Both the position numbers and the translations under genes were made by a program. Source: Labrys sp. WJW (GTDB lineage: Bacteria > Pseudomonadota > Alphaproteobacteria > Rhizobiales > Labraceae). From it: DNA of 64,000 bases. The DNA lies in assembly GCF_001676615.1 (NCBI RefSeq), contig NZ_LYXZ01000018.1, forward strand, positions 268,132 through 332,131, in the 5' to 3' direction. How positions within the stretch are numbered: the first letter of the stretch is position 1; every line of letters begins with the position of its first letter. Positions 33,574-42,899 of this stretch are shown piece by piece. The notes beneath the pieces are model-generated. The model saw nothing but the letters and a program-made list of their open reading frames with translations. It was not told where the DNA came from and ran no database searches.

Positions 33574-34959
33574 ATGTCCGATATCGTCTGTATCTCTCCC
33601 ATCGATGGCAAGGAGCTGGTGCGTCGCCCGGCGGCCAGTGCCGCCGAGATCGACGCGGCGCTGGCCGCGGCCCGCAAGGCCCAGAAGGAGTGGCGCCGGC
33701 TCTCCATCGAGGAACGCAGCGCCTATGTCCTGAAGTTCCTCGACGCCATGCTGGCGATGAACCAGGAAGTCGTGCCGGAGCTCGCCCAGCAGATGGGTCG
33801 GCCGGTGCGCTATGGCGGCGAATTCCGCGGCTTCGAGGAGCGCGTGCGCTATATGGTGCGTATCGCCAAGGACAGTCTGGCGCCGGCCATTCCCGATGAC
33901 GACCGCCCCGGCTTCAAGCGCATGATCAAGCGTGAGCCGCTCGGCCTGGTCTTCGTGGTGGCACCCTGGAACTATCCGTTCATGACGGCGGTCAACACCG
34001 TCGCTCCGGCCCTGATCGCCGGCAATGCCGTGATTCTCAAGCATGCGGCGCAGACCATCCTGGTCGGCGAACGCTTCCAGAAGGCGATGGATGCGGCCGG
34101 CCTGCCCAAGGGCGTGTTCCAGAACCTGGTGCTGACGCATGAGCAGACCAGCGATATCCTGGCCAAGGGGCTGGTCGACCATACCAATTTCACCGGTTCC
34201 GTCGCGGGCGGCCGTGCCATCGAGAAGGCGGCTGCCGGCACCTTCATGACCCTGGCGCTCGAACTCGGCGGCAAGGACCCGGCCTATGTGCGGGCCGACG
34301 CCAATGTCGAGCACGCGATCGAAAACCTGGTGGACGGTGCCTTCTTCAATTCGGGCCAGTGCTGCTGCGGCATCGAGCGCATCTATGTGCATGAGAGCCA
34401 TTACGACCGCTTCGTCGACGGCTTTACCAATCTCACCAGCCAATATGTGCTCGGCAACCCGCTCGAGGAAGCAACGACGCTCGGCCCGATGGCGAATGTC
34501 CGCTTCGCAGACTGGGTGCGCAAGCAGACGGCCGAGGCCCTGGCCAAGGGCGCCAAGGCCCATATCGATACGTCGAAGTTTGCGGCCAACGCCGCCGGCA
34601 CGGCCTATCTCGCCCCGCAGGTCCTCACCAATGTCGATCATTCCATGTCGGTGATGATGGAAGAGAGCTTCGGTCCCGTCGTCGGCATCATGAAGGTGAA
34701 GTCCGACGAAGAGGCCGTCGCCCTGATGAACGACTCGCCCTATGGCCTGACGGCGGCGATCTGGACCCAGGACCTCGACGCGGCCGAGCGTATCGGTGGC
34801 GAGATCGAGACGGGCACCATCTTCATGAATCGCTGCGACTACCTCGATCCCGGCCTGACCTGGACCGGCGTGAAGGATACCGGCCGCGGCACCGGCCTCT
34901 CGCGGCTGGGCTACGACTCGCTGACCCAGCCCAAGAGCTATCACCTCAGGACGATCTGA
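33574..34959 (+). CDS. NAD(P)-dependent aldehyde dehydrogenase
   Basis: This 461-aa enzyme has the ALDH features APWNYPF, LELGGKDPAYV (catalytic Glu), and NSGQCCCGIER, in which one of three adjacent cysteines is the nucleophile. It lies between the ligase and the iron alcohol dehydrogenase. ATG at 33574 has a strong GGAGG site; an earlier start at 33535 lacks one. It would oxidise the aldehyde formed by the neighbouring alcohol dehydrogenase. Confidence 0.93.
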   Translation: MSDIVCISPIDGKELVRRPAASAAEIDAALAAARKAQKEWRRLSIEERSAYVLKFLDAMLAMNQEVVPELAQQMGRPVRYGGEFRGFEERVRYMVRIAKDSLAPAIPDDDRPGFKRMIKREPLGLVFVVAPWNYPFMTAVNTVAPALIAGNAVILKHAAQTILVGERFQKAMDAAGLPKGVFQNLVLTHEQTSDILAKGLVDHTNFTGSVAGGRAIEKAAAGTFMTLALELGGKDPAYVRADANVEHAIENLVDGAFFNSGQCCCGIERIYVHESHYDRFVDGFTNLTSQYVLGNPLEEATTLGPMANVRFADWVRKQTAEALAKGAKAHIDTSKFAANAAGTAYLAPQVLTNVDHSMSVMMEESFGPVVGIMKVKSDEEAVALMNDSPYGLTAAIWTQDLDAAERIGGEIETGTIFMNRCDYLDPGLTWTGVKDTGRGTGLSRLGYDSLTQPKSYHLRTI

Positions 34960-34962
34960 CCT

Positions 34963-35024
34963 GGTGTGCCGGTCTTCAGACCGGCATTGTTCTCGACCCG
35001 TGCCGGTCTGAAGATCGGCACACC
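34963..35024. repeat. Paired palindromic repeat between two dehydrogenase genes
   Basis: Arms 34963-34986 and 35001-35024 are complementary at 23 of 24 positions (14-nt spacer). Each arm is itself a palindrome with core TGCCGGTCTTCAGACCGGCA. The element starts directly after the aldehyde dehydrogenase stop. Similar paired layouts occur at 1.1, 61.0 and 62.5 kb with other sequences. Confidence 0.75.
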
Positions 35025-35054
35025 GAATCCCGCCCCACTTCCCGGACCCCGCCC

Positions 35055-36221
35055 ATGACCACGACGTCCCCCCGCGCCAATTGGAGCTACCCCACCGCCA
35101 TTCGCTTCGGCGCCGGCCGCATCTCCGAGCTGGCGGAAGCCTGCAAGAGCGCCGGTATCACCGCGCCGCTGCTGGTGACCGACCCGTTCCTCGCGACCCA
35201 GAAGATGACCAAGGACGCGCTGGAGAGCCTCAGGGCGGCCGGCCTGCATGCTGCCATCTTTTCGGACGTGAAGCCGAACCCGATCGAATCGAACGTCTAT
35301 GCAGGCCTGGAAGTGCTGCGCAAGGGCGGGCATGACGGCGTCGTCGCCTTCGGTGGCGGCTCCGGCCTCGATGCCGGCAAGGTCATTGCCTTCATGGCCG
35401 GCCAGAAGCGGCCGATGTGGGACTTCGAGGACATCGGCGATTGGTGGACCCGGGCCGATCCCAACGGCATCGTGCCGATCGTGGCGGTGCCGACCACGGC
35501 GGGCACGGGTTCTGAAGTCGGCCGGGCAGGGGTGATCACGCAGGAGAAGACCCACACCAAGAAGGTGATCTTCCATCCCTTGATGATGCCCAAGGTGGTG
35601 ATCTGCGATCCCGAACTCACTGTCGGCATGCCCAAGCATATCACCGCAGGCACCGGGCTCGATGCGCTGGCCCATTGCCTGGAAGCCTATTGCTCGCCCT
35701 TCTACCATCCCATGGCCGAGGGCATGGCGGTGGAGGGCGTGCGCCTGGTCAAGGAATTCCTGCCGCGTGCTTATAAGGACGGCACGGATCTGGAAGCCCG
35801 CGCCCATATGATGTCGGCGGCGGCGATCGGCGCCACCGCCTTCCAGAAGGGACTGGGCGCCATCCACGCGCTCTCCCATCCGGTCGGCGCGCTCTACGAC
35901 ACCCATCACGGCCTCACCAATGCGGTGTTCATGCCCTATGTTATCGCCTTCAACAAAAAGGCGGTGAAGGAGAAGATCGAGCGGCTGGCCGCTTATATCG
36001 GATTGAAGCCGCGCTATTCGGCGTTCCTCGACTGGACATTGGCGTTGCGCGAGGAACTCGGCGTGCCCCACACGCTGGCGGGCCTCAAGGTCGACGACCA
36101 GAAATTCGACCTGATGTCCAAGATGGCGCCGAAGGATCCGACCGCTGGCGGCAATCCCGTCACGCTCACCAAGGCTGGCGCCCTCAAGCTCTATCGCAAG
36201 ACGCTGGAAGGGGCTATCTAG
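35055..36221 (+). CDS. Iron-containing alcohol dehydrogenase
   Basis: This 388-aa type III alcohol dehydrogenase has the NAD-binding GGGSGLDAGK motif, PTTAGTGSEVGRAGVI, and HALSHPVGALYDTHHG with the iron-binding histidines; one aspartate and three histidines are the family ligands. It follows the aldehyde dehydrogenase gene after the paired palindrome. It would oxidise a primary alcohol to the aldehyde used by its neighbour. Confidence 0.93.
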   Translation: MTTTSPRANWSYPTAIRFGAGRISELAEACKSAGITAPLLVTDPFLATQKMTKDALESLRAAGLHAAIFSDVKPNPIESNVYAGLEVLRKGGHDGVVAFGGGSGLDAGKVIAFMAGQKRPMWDFEDIGDWWTRADPNGIVPIVAVPTTAGTGSEVGRAGVITQEKTHTKKVIFHPLMMPKVVICDPELTVGMPKHITAGTGLDALAHCLEAYCSPFYHPMAEGMAVEGVRLVKEFLPRAYKDGTDLEARAHMMSAAAIGATAFQKGLGAIHALSHPVGALYDTHHGLTNAVFMPYVIAFNKKAVKEKIERLAAYIGLKPRYSAFLDWTLALREELGVPHTLAGLKVDDQKFDLMSKMAPKDPTAGGNPVTLTKAGALKLYRKTLEGAI

Positions 36222-36357
36222 CCTGATCTGGCGGTGCTCGGCGGGGTGGCGGTGACTTTCCGCCTCCCGCGACGGGGCGCTGACAACGGTACAGCAAGGC
36301 GCGTCACTCGCATGCGCTTTGCCTTCGGCGTGAAGGGATGGCCGATCCCGAGGCGCT

Positions 36358-37251
36358 ATGTCTGAAACTGTCATGCCGAGCAAGCTCGATCACCACGAAC
36401 GCCTCGCAGCCTTGCCCTTGTGGGACGGTACCATCGCCGTCGAGCCAATTGCGGGCGGGCTGACCAATCGAAATCTTTTGGTTACTGCGCGGCACGGTCG
36501 CTTCGTGGCTCGTATTGCCGGCGACAATGCGGCGCACGACATCGACCGAGCGGCCGAGCAGGCAGCCACGCGTGCCGCGGCTGCAAGCGGGCTCGGGCCC
36601 GATGTGGTCTGGGCCGAGCCCGGATTGATGATCCTGCGTCATATCGAGGGGCGCACCCTCGGCGGTGCCGATTTGCGCGATCGGACCCGACTTCGACAAG
36701 TGCTGGCGTTGCTGGACAGGATCCGGCGGGCGTTGCCGGAACACTATCGGGGACCCACGCGCGACAGAAGCCCGCTCGCCATCCTCGAGGGCTACCTCCA
36801 GAGGCTGTCTGCGGAACCCAATCGTTGGCAGCAAGCCGCCGGTCGCTACCGTCCGTTGCTCGACAGTCTAGCTGCACGACTTGCCGACGTGCCTGCCGGC
36901 TTTGCCCATAACGATGTCCATGGCGATAACATCATCGACGATGGCCAACGCCTTTGGCTGGTCGATTGGGAATATGCCGGACGTGGCCAGCCCCTGGTCG
37001 ATCTCGCCAGCCTCTTCAACAATGCCGGCTTGGACGGCGGGATGCCCCATGACTGCCTTACCGATTGGCTGGGGCGTCCGCCGACGGGCGAAGAGACACA
37101 AGGTTTCATGGCCATGCGTCTGGCGGCCGCCATGCGCGATCTGTTCTGGGGCTATGCCCAGGACGGCCTGGTGGCAGGCCAGCCGGGCAAACTCGACGGC
37201 TATATCGCCATCAACGAAAACCGAGTGCGCGCCGCTGCCGCGGGCCTTTGA
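36358..37251 (+). CDS. Choline/ethanolamine kinase-like phosphotransferase
   Basis: This 297-aa protein has the aminoglycoside/choline kinase fold. GGLTNRN near the N terminus resembles the nucleotide loop of choline kinases, HNDVHGDNII carries the catalytic Asp with an Asn partner, and LVDWEYAG contains the second metal-binding Asp. Substrate could be an amino alcohol, in keeping with its neighbours, but this superfamily also phosphorylates sugars and antibiotics. It lies 136 bp after the alcohol dehydrogenase gene and may be a separate unit. Confidence 0.82.
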   Translation: MSETVMPSKLDHHERLAALPLWDGTIAVEPIAGGLTNRNLLVTARHGRFVARIAGDNAAHDIDRAAEQAATRAAAASGLGPDVVWAEPGLMILRHIEGRTLGGADLRDRTRLRQVLALLDRIRRALPEHYRGPTRDRSPLAILEGYLQRLSAEPNRWQQAAGRYRPLLDSLAARLADVPAGFAHNDVHGDNIIDDGQRLWLVDWEYAGRGQPLVDLASLFNNAGLDGGMPHDCLTDWLGRPPTGEETQGFMAMRLAAAMRDLFWGYAQDGLVAGQPGKLDGYIAINENRVRAAAAGL

Positions 37252-37576
37252 TCATCCGACCTTCTGCCCCAGGCGAGATGGCGTTCGGCGTCTTACATGC
37301 AAGCCGATAGTTCTGTTTTTGCCATTTGTTTCATTTGTAAGAAGGTCGCGAAGAAGGTGCCTATTTACCGCTTCACTATTAAGTGATGTCCGCGTGAGTT
37401 CGATGATTTAACGTTGTATGGCGAGGTTGTTTTCGCTATCTGTCAAATAAATATATTTGATTCTGTGTGTGCAATTATTAGAAATGAGAAAATTTGTAAA
37501 TTCAACTTTTGGTTGAGTTGTCGAATTGTAAAAAATTGTAAAGTTATTCTAGGATTATATTGCGGGTGATGTCGCG
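37252..37576. other. AT-rich gap
   Basis: From about 37300 the composition switches to AT-rich DNA with runs such as TTGTAAAAAATTGTAAAG, in contrast to the GC-rich neighbours. No gene or clear hairpin was found. It precedes a glycosyltransferase-like gene and probably holds its promoter. Confidence 0.6.
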
Positions 37577-38347
37577 ATGAAAAGGACCAGTATTCTTATC
37601 GCTTGTGTCTGTGGAAATCGTTTTGTCGATATCGATGCCGTGCGCTCTTTTCTCAGCATTGCCTTGGACCTGAAGGAGCGGAAGGTCGAGGTCGACTTCC
37701 TCGGGCAGTCTGGCATCCCGCATCTGGAGCATGCGCGGAACGCGGTCGTCAGCTATTTTCTCGAAGGTCGCAGCGACTATCTCCTTTGCCTGGATTCGGA
37801 CATGGAGATATTGCCCAAGACGATCGGACGATTGCTCCAGTTCAGCCAGCTTCACGACAAGCCGTTCACGGCCGCGCCCTATGTGTCGAAGGGCTACGAC
37901 AATGAGAAGACCAGCAGGGTTTTCGCCCGTGATCTCGACGATTTTCACGCCGCCGCGTCACGCTGGAACGTCGTGTTCGAGGATCCGCAGGCGCTGACGG
38001 GGCAGGGGCGGCTGGAGGTGCGCAACGGCTTCGCGCGTGCCATACGTGTCGGGGCCGGCGCCATGTTGTGCCGTCGCGACATGCTGGAGACAATGGTCGC
38101 CCATTGTCGCGACCAGGGCTATTCCTATCACAATGTGCCGTTCCGCCTGTTTCCGCTGTTCAACATCCCGGTGGTGAACGGCGAGGCGGTCGGCGAGGAC
38201 TATGCTTTTTGCGATCGTTGGCGCGCTTGCGGCGGTGAGCTTTGGGTCGATACCACGGCAACCATCCGGCATAATGGCCATCATTCCTATCGGGGCAATC
38301 TCGCAGAGACGCTCGACCTGCGCAGGCGTGCTCTGCCTCAGGTTTAG
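37577..38347 (+). CDS. Glycosyltransferase-like protein (GT-A type)
   Basis: This 256-aa protein has HARNAVVSYFL followed by LLCLDSDMEIL, with a DSD triplet at residues 73-75 that fits the metal-binding DxD motif of GT-A glycosyltransferases. A later GEDYAFCDRW segment fits the acidic catalytic region, and H residues follow near the C terminus. There is no signal peptide. AT-rich gaps on both sides and no partner genes suggest transfer. The acceptor and donor sugar cannot be read; the family match is by motif only. Confidence 0.6.
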   Translation: MKRTSILIACVCGNRFVDIDAVRSFLSIALDLKERKVEVDFLGQSGIPHLEHARNAVVSYFLEGRSDYLLCLDSDMEILPKTIGRLLQFSQLHDKPFTAAPYVSKGYDNEKTSRVFARDLDDFHAAASRWNVVFEDPQALTGQGRLEVRNGFARAIRVGAGAMLCRRDMLETMVAHCRDQGYSYHNVPFRLFPLFNIPVVNGEAVGEDYAFCDRWRACGGELWVDTTATIRHNGHHSYRGNLAETLDLRRRALPQV

Positions 38348-38951
38348 TTGTTCACCTCGGGGTTCGACTGAAGGCTGACGCAGCCTTCTCAATCAATCGC
38401 TCTGACGTTCGGGTTTGAACGCGTCGTTCTCGAAGCATCGGGTAAGAGCCCGTCGAATTTTTCTGGAGCTTCTCTTCCGCCTATAGGACAGGGCGGCAAG
38501 GGGCCCGGGCCTTGTCCTCCATGAAGCACGTTGTGGCGAGATAAATGCTCACGCGAAACTTCAGTGCGGTGACTGTCGTTCAGTGCTGGTCGCAATCGGC
38601 CGGGATCGCGACGTAACGCGTCCGCTTGGCCATTCCTTCAGCGTGCACTCGCTAAAGATGTATCGCTTATTTTATGTAACTTTCAGTATATATCCTATTT
38701 ATTATAGCAACCAAACTTATGCGTGCAATAATTTTGGCATTAATTCGGCATATTTGTGAGAGTTTATGCCACTTCTTAAAGTTGATATGGTTGAACTAAT
38801 GCAACTTAAGATTGATTTTTTGACGATATGACTCTGGTTTGTAGAAAAAGTTGTGTCTTTTGGGTGACATGTATTGGGCAAAACAGTGTGTGTGCCTTGG
38901 ATTTGGTCGTTTTCGCGTTGTGGATCGACGGCGACTGCCGCACTGTCACTT
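38348..38951. other. Partly AT-rich gap before the first porin
   Basis: From about 38650 to 38850 the sequence is strongly AT-rich (TATTTATTATAGC and similar). No coding region could be supported; short frames lack recognisable features. The AT-rich block may hold the porin promoter or be part of a transferred segment. Confidence 0.55.
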
Positions 38952-39070
38952 TCAACGATTCACGCAATGGGTCGTCTCCGGGCCGCCGCCAGAGGTTGGG
39001 GCCGGGGTCTCGCGAGCCGGTCGGAGAGGTCAAGTTTCCGACCGAGTAAAAATGTCTTGGAGGTCATCTC
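38952..39070 (+). promoter_or_regulatory. Porin leader, copy 1
   Basis: This leader shares three blocks with the region before the second porin: CAACGATTCAC plus ATGGGTCGT, GGGGTCTCGCGAG plus TCGGAG, and TGTCTTGGAGGTCATCT just before the ATG. The last block contains the ribosome site GGAGG. Conservation of non-coding bases suggests a shared mRNA leader or regulator/sRNA target. Confidence 0.65.
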
Positions 39071-40330
39071 ATGACGATGAAGTCAGTTCTTCTCGGCGCC
39101 GCCGCCGGTATCGCCGCCATCGGCGCTGCCCAGGCCGCCGATCTGCCCATGACCAAGGGCGAAGCCGTTGAATATGTGAAGGTCTGCTCGGCCTTCGGTG
39201 AAGGCTTTTTCTACATTCCCGGCACCGACACCTGCCTGAAGATCGGCGGTGAAATCCGCGCCAAGTATTATGCTTTCGGTGGCACAGGCTTCAGCCGCAA
39301 CGACAACCGTTCGGCTTTCGATACCCAGGCCCGCGTCTGGTTCGATGCCCGCACCGAGACCGAATGGGGCCTGCTGCGTTCCTACTTCCAGATCAACGCT
39401 GACTCCAACCGGCTCGTGGGCCGCGGCGGTGGTAACGGCACGCGGAATGACTTCACCATCGACAAGGCCTTCATCCAGTTCGGTGGCCTGACAGCTGGTT
39501 ACGCCCATTCGTTCTTCGGCTTCTACGACAACGAATATGGCGATACCCTCGAGGGCAATTACTACGCCGAAGTCAGCACGGTTAACCTGCTCGCCTACAC
39601 TGCCCAGTTCGGCGGCGGTTTCAGCGCCACGCTGTCGATCGAAGACGGCCGCGATCACCGCGTAGTCAATAATACTTTCGACAACTTCGTGGATCAGGGC
39701 GGCCAGCAGGTGCCTGACGTCGTTGCTCAACTCCGCTGGGATCAGAGCTGGGGTTCTCTCGCTGTTCAGGCGGCGGGCCATCAGTTCCGGTCGGCGCAGC
39801 TCTTTGACGATGCTGGCAATCCCGTTGCCAGCCCGCGCAAGAACAAGTTCGGCTACGCAGTCGGCGCCACTGGCTTGATCAAGATCCCTGCGATCGATGG
39901 CTGGTTTGTGGTTGAAGGCCAGTACGCCGACAGCGCTCTTGAATATCTTGGCGCCAACAACACCTTCATCGCACAGTCCGACTACTTCACGAATGCGGCG
40001 GGACGGATTGATGGTGGCAAGGGGTGGTCGATCACCGGTGAATTGGGCGGGCATATCACGCCGCAATTGCAAGCCGTTCTGGTCGGCAGCTATATCGACA
40101 CTTCCTATGACCGTCTTAACACGACTGGTGACGGCGGGATCAAGGAGTTCACCATCAGCGGCAACCTGACCTACACGATCGTCAAGGGTCTGAAGGTCGC
40201 CGGTGAGCTTGGTTACACCCACGGCAAGATCGACCATGGTACGATTGACAGCCCTACCAATCCGAAGCTGGATGGGCGTGACAGCTATAACAATTGGCTG
40301 GCAGGCATGCGCATCACGCGCCAGTTCTGA
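39071..40330 (+). CDS. Outer-membrane porin, Rhizobiales Omp2/RopA type (copy 1)
   Basis: This 419-aa porin has a signal peptide ending AAQA-ADLP, then the family hallmark EYVKVCSAFGEGFFYIPGTD and CLKIGGEIRA with two conserved cysteines. Beta strands of a 16-strand barrel follow, with the Ser/Phe-rich block YAHSFFGFYDNEYGDT, and a C-terminal aromatic residue (RQF), as required for outer-membrane insertion. It forms trimeric channels for small solutes. It is a close paralogue of the next porin, with differences mainly in the predicted surface loops. Confidence 0.95.
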   Translation: MTMKSVLLGAAAGIAAIGAAQAADLPMTKGEAVEYVKVCSAFGEGFFYIPGTDTCLKIGGEIRAKYYAFGGTGFSRNDNRSAFDTQARVWFDARTETEWGLLRSYFQINADSNRLVGRGGGNGTRNDFTIDKAFIQFGGLTAGYAHSFFGFYDNEYGDTLEGNYYAEVSTVNLLAYTAQFGGGFSATLSIEDGRDHRVVNNTFDNFVDQGGQQVPDVVAQLRWDQSWGSLAVQAAGHQFRSAQLFDDAGNPVASPRKNKFGYAVGATGLIKIPAIDGWFVVEGQYADSALEYLGANNTFIAQSDYFTNAAGRIDGGKGWSITGELGGHITPQLQAVLVGSYIDTSYDRLNTTGDGGIKEFTISGNLTYTIVKGLKVAGELGYTHGKIDHGTIDSPTNPKLDGRDSYNNWLAGMRITRQF

Positions 40331-40352
40331 TCATTCAGTTCGAATATTCGAG

Positions 40353-40386
40353 GAAGGGCCCGGCAAAAGCTGGGCCTTTCTTTTTT
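40353..40386 (+). terminator. Terminator of porin copy 1
   Basis: GAAGGGCCCGGC and GCTGGGCCTTTC form a 12-bp stem with two G-U pairs and an AAAA loop, followed by TTTTTT. It is 22 bp after the stop. Confidence 0.92.
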
Positions 40387-41156
40387 GAGCGAGATATCTA
40401 GGTCGCCTTGTGGATGTGCGGCACGGTCAATCCTCTCTTGCGATGATCGACATATGTTAGTCGCACCTGTCATAGGCATGATCCCGTTGCGGGCGCTTCA
40501 GGCACCCCTACAGATACAGATGATCGTCAAGGGCGCTGGGGCGATACCGCGATTGTCTATTAGGGATGATGGTGTCGTGGGTCCCGTCGCTGGTGCTGCA
40601 ATGCAAGCCGAACGGGCTTTCCGGTCACGCCAGCCACTATACCTATACCCATTCCAATCTTCTCCGCCGAGACCAATGGCCGTAGGTCATAACGAGCATC
40701 AGGGCAGAACAGCGAACCCCAAGCCTGCGCCATTCAGCGGATGGCGGATTCAGTGTGGCCGATTCTTCCATGTGAGATTCGCCTGCATCTCGCCTCGGCC
40801 GGGCGCGAGAAGATAGGTAATTCGGCGGTTGGGATTGCACCAGGTGATGCTTTCGCGGGAGAGTATCGATTGGAATGGTTGGTCTACCAAGGTGCGAAGC
40901 GATCTTGTTTCCCCTGAACCTCCCGGAACTCTACCCGCGAACAGCCAGGTGCCGACCCTAGCCTCATACAGCGAAATTAAGTCATTGGGTGCGAAAGTGG
41001 CCGGAAAAGGCCGAATTTTCGCTGAAATTGCCCCCAATTGTGGCGAGAATGCTGCGTGTGTCCTTTTTGCTACACAGCTTTGCCAAAATGTTACGACCCC
41101 AGGTTGCTAGGTGTAATCGCTATTGTACAACCAGAGGCAGTGAAGCAATGTCATGA
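40387..41156. other. Gap between the tandem porins
   Basis: Short frames on both strands have no recognisable features and do not look coding. No repeat or hairpin was found apart from the conserved leader at the end. The size (about 770 bp) is large for this gene-dense window, so an unrecognised small RNA or a decayed gene is possible. Confidence 0.5.
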
Positions 41157-41279
41157 CAACGATTCACTCGATGGGTCGTGTCCGGATTGCAAGTTTAACG
41201 TGTGATCGGGGTCTCGCGAGTCGATCGGAGCACCAAGCGGCGCTTTCGATCAAATAATAACTGTCTTGGAGGTCATCTA
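41157..41279 (+). promoter_or_regulatory. Porin leader, copy 2
   Basis: It carries the same three blocks as 38952-39070, in the same order, ending in CTGTCTTGGAGGTCATCTA before the ATG. Spacers between blocks differ, so the blocks are likely selected and not just recent duplication. Confidence 0.65.
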
Positions 41280-42635
41280 ATGACGATGAAGTCCCTTCTC
41301 CTCGGCGCCGCTGCTGGTATTGCCGCCATCGGCACTGCCCAGGCTGCCGATCTGCCCATGACCAAGGGTGAAGCTGTTGAATATGTGAAGGTCTGCTCGG
41401 CTTTCGGTCCCGGCTTCTTCTACATCCCCGGCAGCGACACCTGCCTCAAGATCGGCGGCGAAATCCGCGCCGACTACCGCGCCTTCGGCGGTGATCGTCC
41501 GGTCGCTTTCGGCGCAAGCCGCAGCTTCGATCGCAACGACAACCGTTCGGCCTTCAACACCCAGGCCCGCATCTGGTTCGATGCCCGCACCGAGACCGAA
41601 TGGGGCCTGCTGCGCTCCTACTTCCAGATCAACGCTGACTCGCATCCGATCAGCTCTGGTGGCCGCAACAGCACCTATAACGGCAACACCTTCTCGATCG
41701 ACAAGGCGTTCATCCAGTTCGGTGGCCTGACGGCTGGTTATGCCCATTCGTTCTTCGGCTTCTACGACAACGACTACGGCGACACTATCTGGGCGCCCTA
41801 TTACGCCGAGAGCAACACCGTTAACCTGCTCGCCTACACCGCCCAGTTCGGCGGCGGCTTCCAGGCCACGCTGTCGATCGAAGATGGCCGCGATCATCGC
41901 GCCGACTCGGTCAACTTCCGCGGGACCGCTCCCAATCTCGTTGGCTATGCCCCTGGTGGTCAGCAGTATCCCGACGTCGTCGCTCAGCTGCGCTGGGATC
42001 AGTCCTGGGGCTCGATTGCCGTGCAGGGTGCTCTGCATCAGGCGCGTTCGGGTGAAAACTTCTTCGTCGACTCCGACAATGACCCGACGACTGCTCCCGA
42101 TGAGGTTACTGTCCGTCACACCAACAAGCTCGGTTACGCTGTCGGCGCCACTGGCTTGATCAAGCTGCCCTTCATCGACGGTGGTCACTTCGTCGTGGAA
42201 GGTCAGTATGCCAACGGCGCTACCGATTATCTCGGCGCCGGCAACAGTGTCCTGGGTTCGTTCGATCGCTTCCTCAACACCTCCGGCCGGTTCTCCAGCG
42301 GCAAGGGCTGGTCGATCGTGGCGGAACTCGGCGGCAACATCACGCCCGTCCTGAATGCCAACCTCGTCGGCAGCTACATCGATACCAAGTATGACCGCTT
42401 CCTGGCCACGGACGCCGGCGCTGTGTCCGACTACGGTATCAAGGAATTCACGATTGCAGGTAACCTGACCTACACGATCGTGAAGGGCCTGACGATTGCG
42501 GGCGAAGTCTCCTACACCCGTGTCGAGCAGCAGAACGGCGCTGCGATCACGGATGGTGAAGGCGCTATCACCGGCTTCCGCGACGACAAGGCCAATGTCT
42601 GGCAGGCGGGTGTCCGCTTGAAGCGCGTGTTCTGA
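41280..42635 (+). CDS. Outer-membrane porin, Rhizobiales Omp2/RopA type (copy 2)
   Basis: This 451-aa paralogue of the preceding porin shares a nearly identical signal peptide, EYVKVCSAFGPGFFYIPGSD and CLKIGGEIRADY, and YAHSFFGFYDNDYGDT. It is longer by about 32 residues, chiefly in extra loop segments (for example after GGEIRADYR and after QARSGENFFVD). The C terminus ends in KRVF, again aromatic. ATG at 41280 follows GGAGG. Loop differences suggest different solute or phage-receptor properties. Confidence 0.95.
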   Translation: MTMKSLLLGAAAGIAAIGTAQAADLPMTKGEAVEYVKVCSAFGPGFFYIPGSDTCLKIGGEIRADYRAFGGDRPVAFGASRSFDRNDNRSAFNTQARIWFDARTETEWGLLRSYFQINADSHPISSGGRNSTYNGNTFSIDKAFIQFGGLTAGYAHSFFGFYDNDYGDTIWAPYYAESNTVNLLAYTAQFGGGFQATLSIEDGRDHRADSVNFRGTAPNLVGYAPGGQQYPDVVAQLRWDQSWGSIAVQGALHQARSGENFFVDSDNDPTTAPDEVTVRHTNKLGYAVGATGLIKLPFIDGGHFVVEGQYANGATDYLGAGNSVLGSFDRFLNTSGRFSSGKGWSIVAELGGNITPVLNANLVGSYIDTKYDRFLATDAGAVSDYGIKEFTIAGNLTYTIVKGLTIAGEVSYTRVEQQNGAAITDGEGAITGFRDDKANVWQAGVRLKRVF

Positions 42636-42655
42636 TCGTTATTCGATCATTCACA

Positions 42656-42690
42656 AAAAAGACCCAGCTGCGCAAGCAGCTGGGTTTTTT
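42656..42690 (+). terminator. Terminator of porin copy 2
   Basis: ACCCAGCTGC and GCAGCTGGGT form a perfect 10-bp stem with a GCAA tetraloop, preceded by AAAAAAG and followed by TTTTT, so it may work in both directions. The gap to 42899 holds nothing else. Confidence 0.93.
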
Positions 42691-42899
42691 GTTGATTACT
42701 GCCGCACCTTATGCGGGGGGAACTGAGGCAGCCAGTGTTACGCGATGCCGCCTACTCAATTTAAGATTTTTTGAATTTAACCCAGAGAATAGAGTGCGTT
42801 TATTCTGAAATACGCGCTGATATTAAGTGTTCGTGGGTATTGTAGGCAGCATGCCCTCGCGCCACGCCCGCTCCTGCAAAGAAGACGATTCATTGTCTT

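Noticed and set aside
40385..40816. A 143-codon frame between the porins
   Set aside because: It begins at the porin terminator, and has no recognisable feature or ribosome site.
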